Below, piece by piece: positions 18,977-29,639 of a stretch of 64,000 nucleotides of DNA (position 1 is the stretch's first letter; each line of letters starts with the position of its first letter). This DNA is from Anaerolineae bacterium (GTDB lineage: Bacteria > Chloroflexota > Anaerolineae > Aggregatilineales > Phototrophicaceae), in the NCBI GenBank assembly GCA_023382675.1, contig JAHDWN010000020.1:50535-114534 (forward strand). The letters are read 5' to 3'. Below the pieces are notes generated by a model, which was not told the origin of the DNA, searched no databases, and saw only the letters and a program-made list of their open reading frames with translations. The position numbers and the translations under genes are program-made.

Positions 18977-20776
18977 ATGGAGGGCAGTTTCGCGAGTTTA
19001 AACGTTACTTCTGAACGATATGAGGTCTTTACGTTGCTGAATCATACACGCTATGGCGCTGGATTCCGGCGCATCTGGCAAGATCCGGTGCTGGCAATTA
19101 GCTTGTTACTGGTGGTGCTATTTATTTTTGTCGCGATCATTCTTCCAATTTTGGCGATGGTGGGTGCCAGTCTTTCTGAGGAAGGGCGCGCGCTGTTTGC
19201 GCATTACCTGGGCGAGCGTGCTTATCAAGACATCATCACAAATACGCTGGTTATGGGGCTGACTGTTGCAACAGCCGGCACTGCTATCGGCTTCCTTTTC
19301 GCATATGTACAGGTCAAAATGAAAGCGCCTTTCAAGCGCTTTATGCACTTGATTGCGCTGGTACCGATTATTTCGCCTCCTTTTGCGGTTGCCACAGCCA
19401 TCATTCTCTTGTTTGGGCGCAATGGCATGATCAGCAAGGGGATTTTTGGGGTACGGTATGACATCTACGGATTGACCGGCCTGACCCTGGCTCTGGCTCT
19501 ATCTCTGTTCACGATTGCCTACCTCAACTTCAAAGGGATGCTTCAAGCGCTCGATCCATCGCTCGAAGAAGCTGCGACCAATTTGGGCGCCAGCAAGTGG
19601 CACATATTTCGTACCGTGACGGTACCAATGCTGCTTCCCGGGTTTGCCGCATCGTTCCTTCTGCTATTTGTCGAAGCAATTGCTGACCTCGGGAATCCGC
19701 TTGTATTGGGCGGCAACTATGAAGTGCTGGCGACGCGGGTCTACATCTCCATCATTGGTCTTCATGACAATGTCGCTGCGGCTGTCTTCTCCATGATCTT
19801 ACTCGTTCCGTCGCTAACTGTTTTCATTATTCAGCGCTATTGGGTCGGGCGAACTTCCGTCGTATCTGTCACTGGAAAACCAACCGGCACACCGCAGCAG
19901 ATCACTCATCCTGTGGTGCGGTGGGTCTTGATCAGTCTTGTGCTGGGTATTTGTGCCCTGATCGTCGGCATTTATGTGGTGATTTTTGTCGGTTCAGTCA
20001 CCAGGGTTTTTGGCGTCAACAATGCCTTCACACTTGAGCATTTTGATTTTGTCATTAACGGCTATGGTTCGGAAGCCATGGTCGATACGACAACCTTTGC
20101 CATTGTCGCTACCCCCTTGGCTGGTGTGCTCGGCATGTTGATCGCGTTCTTGATCGTTCGAAAAGCTTTTTGGGGCCGGAACGCAGTCGATTTTGGCACA
20201 ATGCTGGGTATTGCTGTGCCAGGTACGATTCTCGGCATCGGTTACTTGATCGTCTTCAATAACCCAATCACACTTACCCTGCCGTTTGTTGGGGATAATG
20301 TGCCTGCAATCACGCTCATCCCCAAGTTGACTGGCGGACGGGCCATACTGGGTGGTGCGCTCGCGATCATCGTTGTTTATGTGGTGCGCAGCGTCCCGGC
20401 TGCACTTCGGTCGGGTGTGGCGCTGTTATCGCAGATCGACCCGGCCATTGAGGAAGCTTCCATCAGCCTGGGCGCAGATAACGCCGTCACCTTCCGCAAA
20501 ATCACGCTGCCGCTGATCCGACCGGCTTTCCTGGCAGGCCTGATTTATGCTTTTGCACGGTCGATGACGACGATTTCTGCCATCGTTTTCTTGACGACCC
20601 CCCAGACAAGAATCATGACTCAGCAAATTCTCAATGAGACCGAGCAAGGCCGCTATGGCAATGCTTTTGCCTACTGTGTCATTTTGATCGGGATCGTCCT
20701 GGTCGCTATTGCCATTTTGTATGCCACTGTCGGATCAACGACGGGCGCGGAACGTTCGCTAGAAGGAGGCGCATGA
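18977..20776 (+). CDS. ABC transporter permease with two fused permease domains (FbpB/AfuB type)
   Basis: About 600 aa, two EAA loops (LEEAATNLGASKWHIFRTVTVPMLLPG and IEEASISLGADNAVTFRKITLPLIRPA). Confidence 0.92.
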   Translation: MEGSFASLNVTSERYEVFTLLNHTRYGAGFRRIWQDPVLAISLLLVVLFIFVAIILPILAMVGASLSEEGRALFAHYLGERAYQDIITNTLVMGLTVATAGTAIGFLFAYVQVKMKAPFKRFMHLIALVPIISPPFAVATAIILLFGRNGMISKGIFGVRYDIYGLTGLTLALALSLFTIAYLNFKGMLQALDPSLEEAATNLGASKWHIFRTVTVPMLLPGFAASFLLLFVEAIADLGNPLVLGGNYEVLATRVYISIIGLHDNVAAAVFSMILLVPSLTVFIIQRYWVGRTSVVSVTGKPTGTPQQITHPVVRWVLISLVLGICALIVGIYVVIFVGSVTRVFGVNNAFTLEHFDFVINGYGSEAMVDTTTFAIVATPLAGVLGMLIAFLIVRKAFWGRNAVDFGTMLGIAVPGTILGIGYLIVFNNPITLTLPFVGDNVPAITLIPKLTGGRAILGGALAIIVVYVVRSVPAALRSGVALLSQIDPAIEEASISLGADNAVTFRKITLPLIRPAFLAGLIYAFARSMTTISAIVFLTTPQTRIMTQQILNETEQGRYGNAFAYCVILIGIVLVAIAILYATVGSTTGAERSLEGGA

Positions 20777-20777
20777 T

Positions 20778-21875
20778 ATGGCCGCTACCCAGAGTAACGC
20801 AGCGGACAGCTTGCGCCTGGAAAGCATCTCGAAGGCATTCCCGGCACGCGGTGGAGAGGGAGAAGTCAGAGCGGTCGATACCGTCAATCTCAACATTCTG
20901 CCTGGGGAATTTCTGACTCTGCTTGGACCGTCCGGTTGTGGCAAGACGACGACCCTGCGCCTGATCGCCGGTTTTGAGACGCCATCTTCCGGGCGCATCC
21001 TGTTGGACGGCAAGGACATCACCAACCAGCCACCCAACAAACGAGACATGGCAATGGTGTTTCAGAGCTATGCGTTGTTCCCACATATGACCGTTTTTGA
21101 CAATATCGCCTACGGTCTGCACCTGCGCCGTCTCTCGCGATCAGAGATCAGGACAAAGGTTGTAGAGACTCTTGAGTTGATGGGGTTGAAAGGACTGGGT
21201 GATCGCCGCCCCAACGAGCTGTCCGGCGGGCAGCAGCAGCGTGTTGCTCTGGCACGCTCGCTCGTGATGGAGCCACGCGTCCTCCTGTTCGATGAGCCGC
21301 TGTCGAACCTCGACGCGAAACTGCGTGTCCAGATGCGCAGCGAAATTCACCGGCTTCAGCGTCGCCTGCGTATCACCAGCATCTACGTCACGCATGATCA
21401 GATCGAGGCCATGGCGTTATCCGACCGCATCGTCGTCATGAATAAGGGGAAGATCGAGCAGATGGGGACGCCCGGCGAGATCTACCACACACCGGCGACG
21501 CGCTTTGTCGCCGATTTCATAGGGCGCGCAAATTTTGTTGATGCAACGGTGATCGAAGAATCGGGCAGCAATCTGGTAGTTGAGGTACTGGGAAGACGTT
21601 TCACCGTTCCTGCGAAGTTCTCTTACAGTCCTGGGATGTCCGTCGTGGCGATGCTGCGGTCGGAATCGCTGACTTTGCGCCAGGATGAATCGTTGCTACA
21701 GGTCGTGATCGATCAGGCGATGTTTCTCGGCTCAGAAGTCGAATATGTGGTCAATGTGGGCACGAAACAGATCGTCGTGGTCGAACAAGATCCGCGGGGG
21801 ATCAGTGTTTTCGATGAAGGGCAGCAGGTTGGTCTGGATTTCGCGCAGGAAGCGATCCACCTTCTTCCTGCATAA
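20778..21875 (+). CDS. ABC transporter ATP-binding protein (FbpC/PotA type)
   Basis: Walker A GPSGCGKTTTLRLIAGF, signature LSGGQQQRVALARSL, C-terminal TOBE-like region. Confidence 0.93.
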   Translation: MAATQSNAADSLRLESISKAFPARGGEGEVRAVDTVNLNILPGEFLTLLGPSGCGKTTTLRLIAGFETPSSGRILLDGKDITNQPPNKRDMAMVFQSYALFPHMTVFDNIAYGLHLRRLSRSEIRTKVVETLELMGLKGLGDRRPNELSGGQQQRVALARSLVMEPRVLLFDEPLSNLDAKLRVQMRSEIHRLQRRLRITSIYVTHDQIEAMALSDRIVVMNKGKIEQMGTPGEIYHTPATRFVADFIGRANFVDATVIEESGSNLVVEVLGRRFTVPAKFSYSPGMSVVAMLRSESLTLRQDESLLQVVIDQAMFLGSEVEYVVNVGTKQIVVVEQDPRGISVFDEGQQVGLDFAQEAIHLLPA

Positions 21876-22140
21876 CGCGTATGCCGACAAAATTGAAACG
21901 ATCTTGGGGTGTGCTGATCTGAAGCGCACCTCTCGTTTGGCTCAGGTAATACATGGGCTATAACTTTGCCCAACTTCTGAACTCCTCGAAAATTCGCCAG
22001 GAAATTGCGTAAGCGCTCTCGGTTGGCAATTGTTCCCGACCCCCATAGGCATTCTTCCCGACCAGAACGTGACCGGCGCTCATGACACTGGGTCGCGTCT
22101 GCGGCTACTGTGTAGATGAAGGTTATCAGAGGGAGGTCAC

Positions 22141-22563
22141 ATGTTGAGCAATTCTAATTCCAAGAACCTGATCCTTGCGCTTTCCTGCGCCGCGCTGCTC
22201 TCGTTCTTGGGGCGGACATTTCTCGACTACGGCTATGTGTTCCCCGAATTCGGTGTCACCATAACTGCATTGCTCGCCGTGACGCTCGGTGTGCTGGCAT
22301 TTTACGGTGTCTGGCTGTGGTCACTGCTTGCCGTCGCGCGAGGGAGCCGCAAAGGACTCGTAGCGCTGCTGATCTTCGATCTGTTGCTGGTGGTATTTGG
22401 CGTTTCGACGTTCACGACCTCGTGCCCGTCACCCTGCCCGACCGCCTGGCCGCTAGGGGAAATCCTGCTGTGGTCAAACGTCGTGATTGGCACGGCGGCG
22501 TGTTTGACGGCGTTGCGCCAGCTCGTGCGGCGCGGCAGCGACAGTTGCGCCGTGTTTGCATAG
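22141..22563 (+). CDS. Hypothetical membrane protein
   Basis: ORF with several hydrophobic segments, ggaggtcac RBS upstream. Confidence 0.6.
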   Translation: MLSNSNSKNLILALSCAALLSFLGRTFLDYGYVFPEFGVTITALLAVTLGVLAFYGVWLWSLLAVARGSRKGLVALLIFDLLLVVFGVSTFTTSCPSPCPTAWPLGEILLWSNVVIGTAACLTALRQLVRRGSDSCAVFA

Positions 22564-22606
22564 CCAGAAGAACACGGGCCAAAGCAATCAGAGAGACGAC
22601 ACACAG

Positions 22607-23623
22607 ATGAACGCTCAAGTGTTTCTTGCGACCTCGGATCAGGGCGTTACCCGCGCCGAATTGCAGGCAGATGGCCAATGGCGCGTTGAACAGCGATTGG
22701 GGCAGTACAAGATCTGCTGCCTGGCATCCAGTTTATGTGATGAGACAGTTGTTTATGCCGGAACGCGAGACAACGGTGTGCTGCGCTCATCAGATTCTGG
22801 CAACACCTGGACACCAGTAGGGTTGGCTGGGAACACGGTCAAATCCATTGCCATCTGCAAGGCGCATCCGGCGACCATCTACGCAGGCACGAAACCCCCA
22901 GCACTGTACGCCTCTCATGATGGCGGGACGACCTGGACAGAGTTGGAGTCTTTCCGCAGCCTACGCCGTTGGTTCTGGTTCACGCCCGCGGAGCCGGGCG
23001 ATCCCTATGTGATGGGGCTGGCTGTGTCGCCGACCGATCCCAACCTGGTCATCGCCGGCATTGAGTTTGGCGGCATGTTTCGCAGCACGGATGGTGGCAA
23101 AACCTGGCAAGGGCACCTCCAGGGGACGTCGCGCGACTGCCATAACCTCAAATTTCATCACACCGACGGCAATTGGGTATATCAGGGAGGTGGTGGCTGG
23201 CCTGCGGCAGTCAGCGCTGATCGTGGCATGACCTGGACGCAGCCACGCAAAGGCTTGGCCTGGAGCTTGTACGGCATGGCTTGCGCGGCTGACCCCGCCG
23301 ATCCTGCTATCTGGTACGTGTCTGCCGCGCCACACGCTGTGTTTCCTGAACTTCACAAGATGCCGCGCGGGCATTTCGATGGCGAGGCAAACGCATTCAT
23401 CTTCCGCAAGCGCGGTGGTGGGCGGTGGGAACGTCTCGCCGGCGGGCTGCCACAGCCGCTTGATCACATGGCCTACGCGCTGGTCACTGATCCTGAAGCG
23501 CCGGGACATCTTTATGCCGGATTGAGCAATGGCGACGTCTGGCACACAGCCGACCATGGTGATAGCTGGCGGCAACTGCCGTTCAATATGACAAGAATTC
23601 AGTTCTCATTGATCAAGCTGTAA
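22607..23623 (+). CDS. BNR/sortilin-like beta-propeller (exo-sialidase-like) protein
   Basis: Repeated Asp-box motifs: SSDSGNTWTPV, SHDGGTTWTEL, STDGGKTWQGH, SADRGMTWTQP, TADHGDSWRQL. Confidence 0.82.
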   Translation: MNAQVFLATSDQGVTRAELQADGQWRVEQRLGQYKICCLASSLCDETVVYAGTRDNGVLRSSDSGNTWTPVGLAGNTVKSIAICKAHPATIYAGTKPPALYASHDGGTTWTELESFRSLRRWFWFTPAEPGDPYVMGLAVSPTDPNLVIAGIEFGGMFRSTDGGKTWQGHLQGTSRDCHNLKFHHTDGNWVYQGGGGWPAAVSADRGMTWTQPRKGLAWSLYGMACAADPADPAIWYVSAAPHAVFPELHKMPRGHFDGEANAFIFRKRGGGRWERLAGGLPQPLDHMAYALVTDPEAPGHLYAGLSNGDVWHTADHGDSWRQLPFNMTRIQFSLIKL

Positions 23624-23679
23624 TGGCGGCAGGTCAAGCTGCCGACAGCGACGAATGAGATGTTGGGAAAGGATCGACG

Positions 23680-24564
23680 ATGAAACCGTCTGACGCAACG
23701 ACGATTTTGGTGTTCGGCGCGACTGGGCGCATGGGCGGCGCAGCGGCGCGCCACTTGCACCGGCGTGGCTGGCGTGTGCGCGCCGTGACGCGCAATCTTC
23801 AAAGCGATGCAGCGCAATCGCTGCAATCGTTGGGAGTCGAAGTGGTCGAAGGCGACATGGAAAACCCCGCTTCGCTGAAATCAGCTTTTGAAGGAGCGTA
23901 TGGCGTTTTTCTGGCTGTGAACGGGTGGGAATCCGGCTTTGACGCCGAAGTGCGGCAGGGGAAACAGGTTGCAGATCTCGCTGCTGATGCCGAGATCAAG
24001 CATCTTGTTTTCGCAGCGGCCGGAACAGGTGAACGAGGCACGGGCATTTCGCACTTTGACTCCAAGCTGGATATTGAGGATTACATGAATTCCAGGAATA
24101 TCCCGCTGACGATGATTTTCCCGCCGCCCTTCATGGAACTGATGACCGACGCCGATTTGTATCCACAGGCTGGTATGTGGAATGCAAAAATTAAGGTGCT
24201 CGGCGATGACTACTGCGTTCCCTGGATTGCGTCAGATGACATCGGCGGTCTGGCGTCCGTCATCTTTGCGCAACCGGACGCGTATATTGGAAAGCGGCTC
24301 AACCCCGTGGGCGACTGGAAAACACTGGCGGAATGCCAGCAAATTTATCAGGAGATCATGGGCAAGAAGCCCGTCCGCTGGCCTCTGCCTGTTTGGATGC
24401 TGCGCAGGAATCAGCCGGAGTTGGTCAGAATGTGGGAGTGGATGCGTACCCTCGATGATTCCGAGATGTCTGCGCTGCAGCCTGTATCGTCCTTCAGCAT
24501 AAATGCAACAGATGTACGCACCTTCTTGCAGCGCAAACGCGCCAGCACATCGTCTTCAGCATGA
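23680..24564 (+). CDS. NmrA-family NAD(P)-binding protein
   Basis: ILVFGATGRMGGAAARHLHRRGWRVRAVTR N-terminal Rossmann; NmrA-like length. Confidence 0.85.
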   Translation: MKPSDATTILVFGATGRMGGAAARHLHRRGWRVRAVTRNLQSDAAQSLQSLGVEVVEGDMENPASLKSAFEGAYGVFLAVNGWESGFDAEVRQGKQVADLAADAEIKHLVFAAAGTGERGTGISHFDSKLDIEDYMNSRNIPLTMIFPPPFMELMTDADLYPQAGMWNAKIKVLGDDYCVPWIASDDIGGLASVIFAQPDAYIGKRLNPVGDWKTLAECQQIYQEIMGKKPVRWPLPVWMLRRNQPELVRMWEWMRTLDDSEMSALQPVSSFSINATDVRTFLQRKRASTSSSA

Positions 24565-24695
24565 CGAACTCTGAACAAAGACGGTAAATCAACCACGCTG
24601 CGCCAACTGCTGTCTGTGATGCCGGTGCCTTTGGGATGACTCATGGTTCATAACGACTCTAATCGATGCCCGTCTGATGTTGGAGGAGAAGCAGC

Positions 24696-25346
24696 ATGAT
24701 CAGGTGGTTCACATCTCCATATCGCGTCCTAACAATCGCCGTCGTCAGCGTTGTACTCACCATGCTGGCGCTGCTGGTAGTGATCGGCAGGCAGGGGATA
24801 TCCGAGCGGACGATTGCCGCGAGCCTGCTGGTACTCACGTTCATGGTCTTTGAGATCGGTGGCATCCTTTTCACCGGCAGAACCATGTTGAACTGGCCGA
24901 TAGAAGATCGGGCGTCTCACATGAAGTGGGAGCGGAGCTTCGTCATCCTGCCGACCTTGTTAACGGTGTTAGGCTTGGTGCTGCTTGCGGATCTACTGCG
25001 TGCTGCCGGAGATGCGTTTCTGGCGCAATTGGGGACGGCAACATATCTCTTCGGCGCGGTGCTTGTGGTGTCCACCGAAACCAAATTCATCGACAATGGC
25101 GAATGGAATTACCCACAGGTGGTGACTTATGTTGTGCTCGCGCTTCTGGCGCAGGCTGCTTCTGGAGTGGCACTGCTGCAAACCGGGCTGGTGCCCGCAT
25201 GGGCGGGATGGGCGACTGTGATCTGGAACCTTGGCTATTTGCTAATCGTTCTGATTGTTCGCCCACGCGAAGTGTACTATCCCGCGATTCATTTCGTCGC
25301 GCCGCTGCTCATCGGCCTCGCGCTGTTCGCGGGTGGTTGGATTTAA
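24696..25346 (+). CDS. Hypothetical integral membrane protein
   Basis: 216-aa ORF with about six hydrophobic segments. Confidence 0.65.
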   Translation: MIRWFTSPYRVLTIAVVSVVLTMLALLVVIGRQGISERTIAASLLVLTFMVFEIGGILFTGRTMLNWPIEDRASHMKWERSFVILPTLLTVLGLVLLADLLRAAGDAFLAQLGTATYLFGAVLVVSTETKFIDNGEWNYPQVVTYVVLALLAQAASGVALLQTGLVPAWAGWATVIWNLGYLLIVLIVRPREVYYPAIHFVAPLLIGLALFAGGWI

Positions 25347-25375
25347 CGGTGGTGGTTCAGTTGATTTGAGGGAAG

Positions 25376-25822
25376 GTGGATATGGCAGTTATCGAGAATA
25401 GCGTGCAGATCAACCGTTCGCCCGAAGAAGTGTTCGACTATCTGGTCGATCTGCGGAACGAACTGGAATGGAACCCGGATGCTCAGTCGATGGAGAAACT
25501 GACCGACGGCCCAATCGGACTTGGAACTAAGTATCTTGCCAAGTGGAAGCAAAGCCAACAGCTCGAAGTTGAGTGCATCCGGTTCGAACGTCCGTGCCGC
25601 TGGGCATACGAGAACGGTGGGGCGCTCTCCGTCGTGTTTGACGTGACACTCACTTCTCAGGGAAGCGGGACTTTGCTGTACTCGCGCTTCGAGGCACACC
25701 CGCACGGTTTGTTGAAGTTGTATTTTCCGGTGCTGCTGCAATCGTTGAAGCGCGGTGAGGCACAGAACATGCGCTGCATCAAGCAGACTCTGGAACAGAC
25801 ACGCGTAAACAGCAGTTCATGA
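25376..25822 (+). CDS. SRPBCC/polyketide cyclase-like protein
   Basis: VQINRSPEEVFDYLVDLRNELEWNPDA is the typical SRPBCC N-terminus. GTG at 25376 or ATG at 25382. Confidence 0.75.
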   Translation: MDMAVIENSVQINRSPEEVFDYLVDLRNELEWNPDAQSMEKLTDGPIGLGTKYLAKWKQSQQLEVECIRFERPCRWAYENGGALSVVFDVTLTSQGSGTLLYSRFEAHPHGLLKLYFPVLLQSLKRGEAQNMRCIKQTLEQTRVNSSS

Positions 25823-25832
25823 TAGCATAAGG

Positions 25833-27974
25833 GTGAGCGCTAAAAGGTTTGCAAAGATAGTCATCATGAGCGAGCAAACTGCCCGACATCTATCCCGGTC
25901 AATGATGGTGATATCTGTCCTACTCGTCACAGTCGGGCTGGCCATCAGCATTCTCGCGCTGGTTGTCAGTGGACAGGGCGTGACCTTCAGTCACCAGTTT
26001 TTTACGCCATTGCTTACCATCACTTATGGCGTGGTTGGCGCGCTTGTCGCGTCGCAGCATCCACGCAATCCGATTGGCTGGATGTTCTGCGCCATCGGTT
26101 TTCTCAGCGCACTCAATATGCTGGCAACAGGTTACGCCTTGTACAGTGATCTTGCTATGCCGATGCCTGGAGCAGCGTTTGCACGTTGGCTGAGCATTTG
26201 GATATGGATTCCAAACATGCTCCTCCCAATCACATTCACATTGCTTTTGTTCCCGGATGGGAAACTGATCTCACCGCGCTGGCAGTATGTCGCTTGGGCA
26301 GCAGGGCTGGGGAGCGCGGTATTCATATGCAGCATAGCTTTCTACCCGGGGCCACTGGTAGATTTCGGGATTAAAGGTCCCAATCCCTATGGAGTTGCGG
26401 GCAGCGCGGAAGTGCTCAACTTGCTCATGACCCTCGCGGCGCCCATTCTTCTGATTGGCGTGTTGGGTTCAATTGCCTCCGTCGTCGTCCGTTTTCGCCG
26501 CGTCACTGGAATAGAACGTGAGCAACTCAAGTGGTTGGCGGTTGCAGGTGTGGTCGTCATTGTGGGCAATCTTCTGGGCAGCATTCCTGCGCTGATCTGG
26601 GGCGACAATCCGATAACCCTGGAGTTGAGTGTAGTTGCCTCCGATATCACGATTGCTGGCATCGTCGTCGCCGCCGGGATAGCTATCCTGCGCTATCGGC
26701 TGTGGGACATTCATATCCTGATTAATCGCGCGCTGGTTTATGTGACCCTGACCGCCCTCATTATCTCGCTCTATGTTGGCATAGTTGGTTCGCTGGGAAC
26801 CATACTTCAAACTGGCGGTAACTTGCCAATCTCGCTCTTCGGGACTGGCATCATTGCCATCTCGTTTCAGCCGCTGCGGGAACGCCTGCAACGGGGCGTG
26901 AATCGGCTGATGTACGGCGAGCGCGATGATCCCTATGCTGTACTGGGTCGTCTCGCCGAACGGCTCGAAGTTGTCGTTGCCTCGCAGTCTGTGCTCCCGA
27001 CGATTGTGGAGACCGTCGCTGATGCCTTGAAGCTGCCTTATGTGGCCGTCGCATTGAAAGAAGGTGAGCGGTTGGTCATCGCCGCTGAATATGTGCGTTC
27101 ATCTGCATTTGTGCCGCAAGACAAGGAGAACATGGAAATCCTGGCGCTGGTTTATCAATTGGAGACAATCGGACAGATGATCCTGGCGCCGCGTGCGCCT
27201 GGCGAGTTGTTTTCGCACACTGACAGGCAGTTGCTAGACACAATTGCGCGTCAGGTTGCGGTCGCTGCATACAATGTGCACCTGACGACCGATTTGCAGC
27301 GTTCTCGCGAACGGCTTGTGACGACACGTGAAGAGGAGCGCCGTCGGCTTCGACGGGACTTACACGATGGGCTGGGGCCGGTATTGGCCTCGATGTCATT
27401 CAAATTGGATGCCATTCATAATTTGGCGGAGCAAGATGCAAATACGGTCAAGAAATTGGCGGCAGAACTGAAAGCACAAATGCAGGAGGCGCTGGCGGAC
27501 ATCCGGCGCATCGCCTATGATCTGCGTCCGCCCGCCCTGGATGAGCTCGGATTGGTAGGCGCATTGAAAGCGCACATCGTTTCACATAATCAGATGCAGG
27601 GGCTGCAAATCACGCTGGAAGCCCCGGAAAGCCCGCCGCCACTGCCCGCCGCCGTCGAAGTAGCGGCCTATCGGATCGTACTTGAAGCCCTGACCAATGT
27701 GAACCGTCATTCCGGGGCGCATCACTGCTATGTCCGGCTGTCGCTCCCTGATGACCTATGCCTGGAAGTTACCGACGATGGACGCGGATTATCCAAGGCG
27801 GCTCGAGCAGGCGTAGGATTGACCTCTATGCATGAACGTGCCGAGGAACTAGGGGGCACGTGTATCGCCGAAGCGTTGCCACAGGGAGGAACAGGTGTAA
27901 TTGCGCGCCTGCCGATATCGTCCGAAAGTGCTGAAGTTATAGTAGGAAACGAATGGAACCAATCCGGGTACTGA
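25833..27974 (+). CDS. Membrane sensor histidine kinase (HisKA_3/HATPase_c with GAF)
   Basis: N-terminal multi-TM region; EEERRRLRRDLHDGLGPVLASMSFKLD H-box; VLEALTNVNRHSGA N-box. Overlaps the next gene (RR). Confidence 0.9.
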   Translation: MSAKRFAKIVIMSEQTARHLSRSMMVISVLLVTVGLAISILALVVSGQGVTFSHQFFTPLLTITYGVVGALVASQHPRNPIGWMFCAIGFLSALNMLATGYALYSDLAMPMPGAAFARWLSIWIWIPNMLLPITFTLLLFPDGKLISPRWQYVAWAAGLGSAVFICSIAFYPGPLVDFGIKGPNPYGVAGSAEVLNLLMTLAAPILLIGVLGSIASVVVRFRRVTGIEREQLKWLAVAGVVVIVGNLLGSIPALIWGDNPITLELSVVASDITIAGIVVAAGIAILRYRLWDIHILINRALVYVTLTALIISLYVGIVGSLGTILQTGGNLPISLFGTGIIAISFQPLRERLQRGVNRLMYGERDDPYAVLGRLAERLEVVVASQSVLPTIVETVADALKLPYVAVALKEGERLVIAAEYVRSSAFVPQDKENMEILALVYQLETIGQMILAPRAPGELFSHTDRQLLDTIARQVAVAAYNVHLTTDLQRSRERLVTTREEERRRLRRDLHDGLGPVLASMSFKLDAIHNLAEQDANTVKKLAAELKAQMQEALADIRRIAYDLRPPALDELGLVGALKAHIVSHNQMQGLQITLEAPESPPPLPAAVEVAAYRIVLEALTNVNRHSGAHHCYVRLSLPDDLCLEVTDDGRGLSKAARAGVGLTSMHERAEELGGTCIAEALPQGGTGVIARLPISSESAEVIVGNEWNQSGY

Positions 27975-28612
27975 TTGCTGACGATCACACGCTGTTTCGA
28001 GAAGGCCTGAAGGCGCTCCTGCTGTCGGTTCCGGATATTGAACCCATTGGCGAGACGGCGACCGGTCAGGCGACCATCGAGGCCGCGCTGGCTCTCCAGC
28101 CGGATGTCATCCTGATGGATATTCAGATGCCGGAAGTGAATGGCATCGAGGCGACCCGCCGCATTCTGCGCGACAGTCCCCATATCGGGGTGATCATGTT
28201 GACCATGTTTGAGGATGATGAGTCGGTTTTCGCAGCCATGCGCGCCGGTGCGCGCGGCTACGTGCTGAAAGGGGCGGATCAGTCGGTAATGCTGCGCGCG
28301 ATCCGCGGCGTTGCCAATGGCGAATCCTTGTTCAGCCCGGAAATCGCCCGGCGGCTCATGCACTTTTTCAACAATCTCCAACCACAGGCTCCCGCCGAGG
28401 TGTTCCCCGAATTGACTGACCGCGAGCGCGAAATCCTGGCGATGATCGCGCAAGGGGATACCAATGCCGACATCGCTCAGAAACTGGTGATCAGCCTCAA
28501 AACGGTGCGCAACCACGTTTCCAATATCTTCAGCAAGCTGCAAGTCGCCGACCGGACCCAGGCGGCGCTGCGAGCGCGTCAGGCGGGCCTAGGCCTGGCA
28601 ACCGATGAGTGA
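27953..28612 (+). CDS. NarL/LuxR-family response regulator
   Basis: REC (VLIADDHTLFREGLKALL, DVILMDIQMPEVNG) and LuxR HTH (LTDREREILAMIAQGDTNADIA). Confidence 0.93.
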   Translation: MEPIRVLIADDHTLFREGLKALLLSVPDIEPIGETATGQATIEAALALQPDVILMDIQMPEVNGIEATRRILRDSPHIGVIMLTMFEDDESVFAAMRAGARGYVLKGADQSVMLRAIRGVANGESLFSPEIARRLMHFFNNLQPQAPAEVFPELTDREREILAMIAQGDTNADIAQKLVISLKTVRNHVSNIFSKLQVADRTQAALRARQAGLGLATDE

Positions 28613-28629
28613 ACTCGGTAGGATGCAAC

Positions 28630-28659
28630 AAAAACGCCGCCGGAGCATTCGGCAGCGTT
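28630..28659 (-). terminator. Rho-independent terminator for the minus-strand C1/corrinoid operon
   Basis: Minus-strand reading: AACGCTGCCG-AATGCTC-CGGCGGCGTT followed by TTTGTTGC; 10-bp stem with one mismatch. Confidence 0.6.
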
Positions 28660-28847
28660 CGTATGATTTATGTGGGCAATATAGGACGCACCTCGAACCT
28701 GCGCTGATGGCATCTCCCCTAAGTACGACGCTCGAATTCACGCAAACGCTCGCTTTACGCCCGACCTTGTTGGCTCGTCACCCAGCAAAGGCGTGTTTGG
28801 TCATTCTCCTTGTGTAGCATGTCGCCATCGTCCTCACCACGCCCGCT

Positions 28848-29639
28848 TCAGTAGGCATCAGTCCGCTTGGATTGCGTTTGCACGCCGCGCATCCCGTTGA
28901 CAGTGGATACCGCAGCGCCACTCAGCAGCGCGCTGTCGGTCTGCAGCGTCACCATCTGCAACCCACGGGCGATCATCTTCTGGGCATAGCTCACGGAATT
29001 GCAGTGGATGCCGGTGATGATCCCATGCCGTTTTGCCGCCGCCAGAATCGCATCCAGCGCCGCCAGAAATTCATCATCCTCATTGTCCATGCCGCCCACG
29101 CCCATCAACGATAAGCGCAAATCGCCTGGCCCGATGTAGAACCCATCCAGCCCTTTGACGCTGGCGATCTCATCCACATTATCAAGCGCCTCTCTGGTCT
29201 CGATCATCGCCAGCGTCACCACCTCGTCATTGGCATGACGGGCGTAATCGTCGCCGTAGATGACTCTGGCGCGGGTTGGCCCCAGGCTGCGGATGCCGTC
29301 GGGGTGGTAGCGGCAGGCGCTGACAAACTGCTCACATTCGGCGCGGGTGTTGATCATCGGGCAGATAATGCCCATCGCGCCCGCATCCAACAGGCGCATG
29401 ATCGCTCCCGGCTCGTTCCAGTCGACACGCGCCAGCGCTACAGTTTCGGTGGTCGAGATGGCCTGCAACATATGGATGGCTGATTCCAGGCCCATCATGC
29501 CATGCTGCATATCGACGGTCAGGCTGTCAAACCCGGCATGGGCCATAACTTCGGTTGACCAGGTGCTGGGGATATGCAACCAGCCATTGAGTGTGGCTTT
29601 GCCGTCGCGCCAGGTCTGTTTGAGTGCGTTGCTTTTCAC
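28848..29639 (-). CDS. HpcH/HpaI-type aldolase (2-oxo-acid aldolase/citrate lyase family)
   Basis: DSLTVDMQHGMMG, EPGAIMRLLDAGAMGIICPMINT, DGFYIGPGDLRLSLM. Confidence 0.9.
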   Translation of the reverse strand: MKSNALKQTWRDGKATLNGWLHIPSTWSTEVMAHAGFDSLTVDMQHGMMGLESAIHMLQAISTTETVALARVDWNEPGAIMRLLDAGAMGIICPMINTRAECEQFVSACRYHPDGIRSLGPTRARVIYGDDYARHANDEVVTLAMIETREALDNVDEIASVKGLDGFYIGPGDLRLSLMGVGGMDNEDDEFLAALDAILAAAKRHGIITGIHCNSVSYAQKMIARGLQMVTLQTDSALLSGAAVSTVNGMRGVQTQSKRTDAY

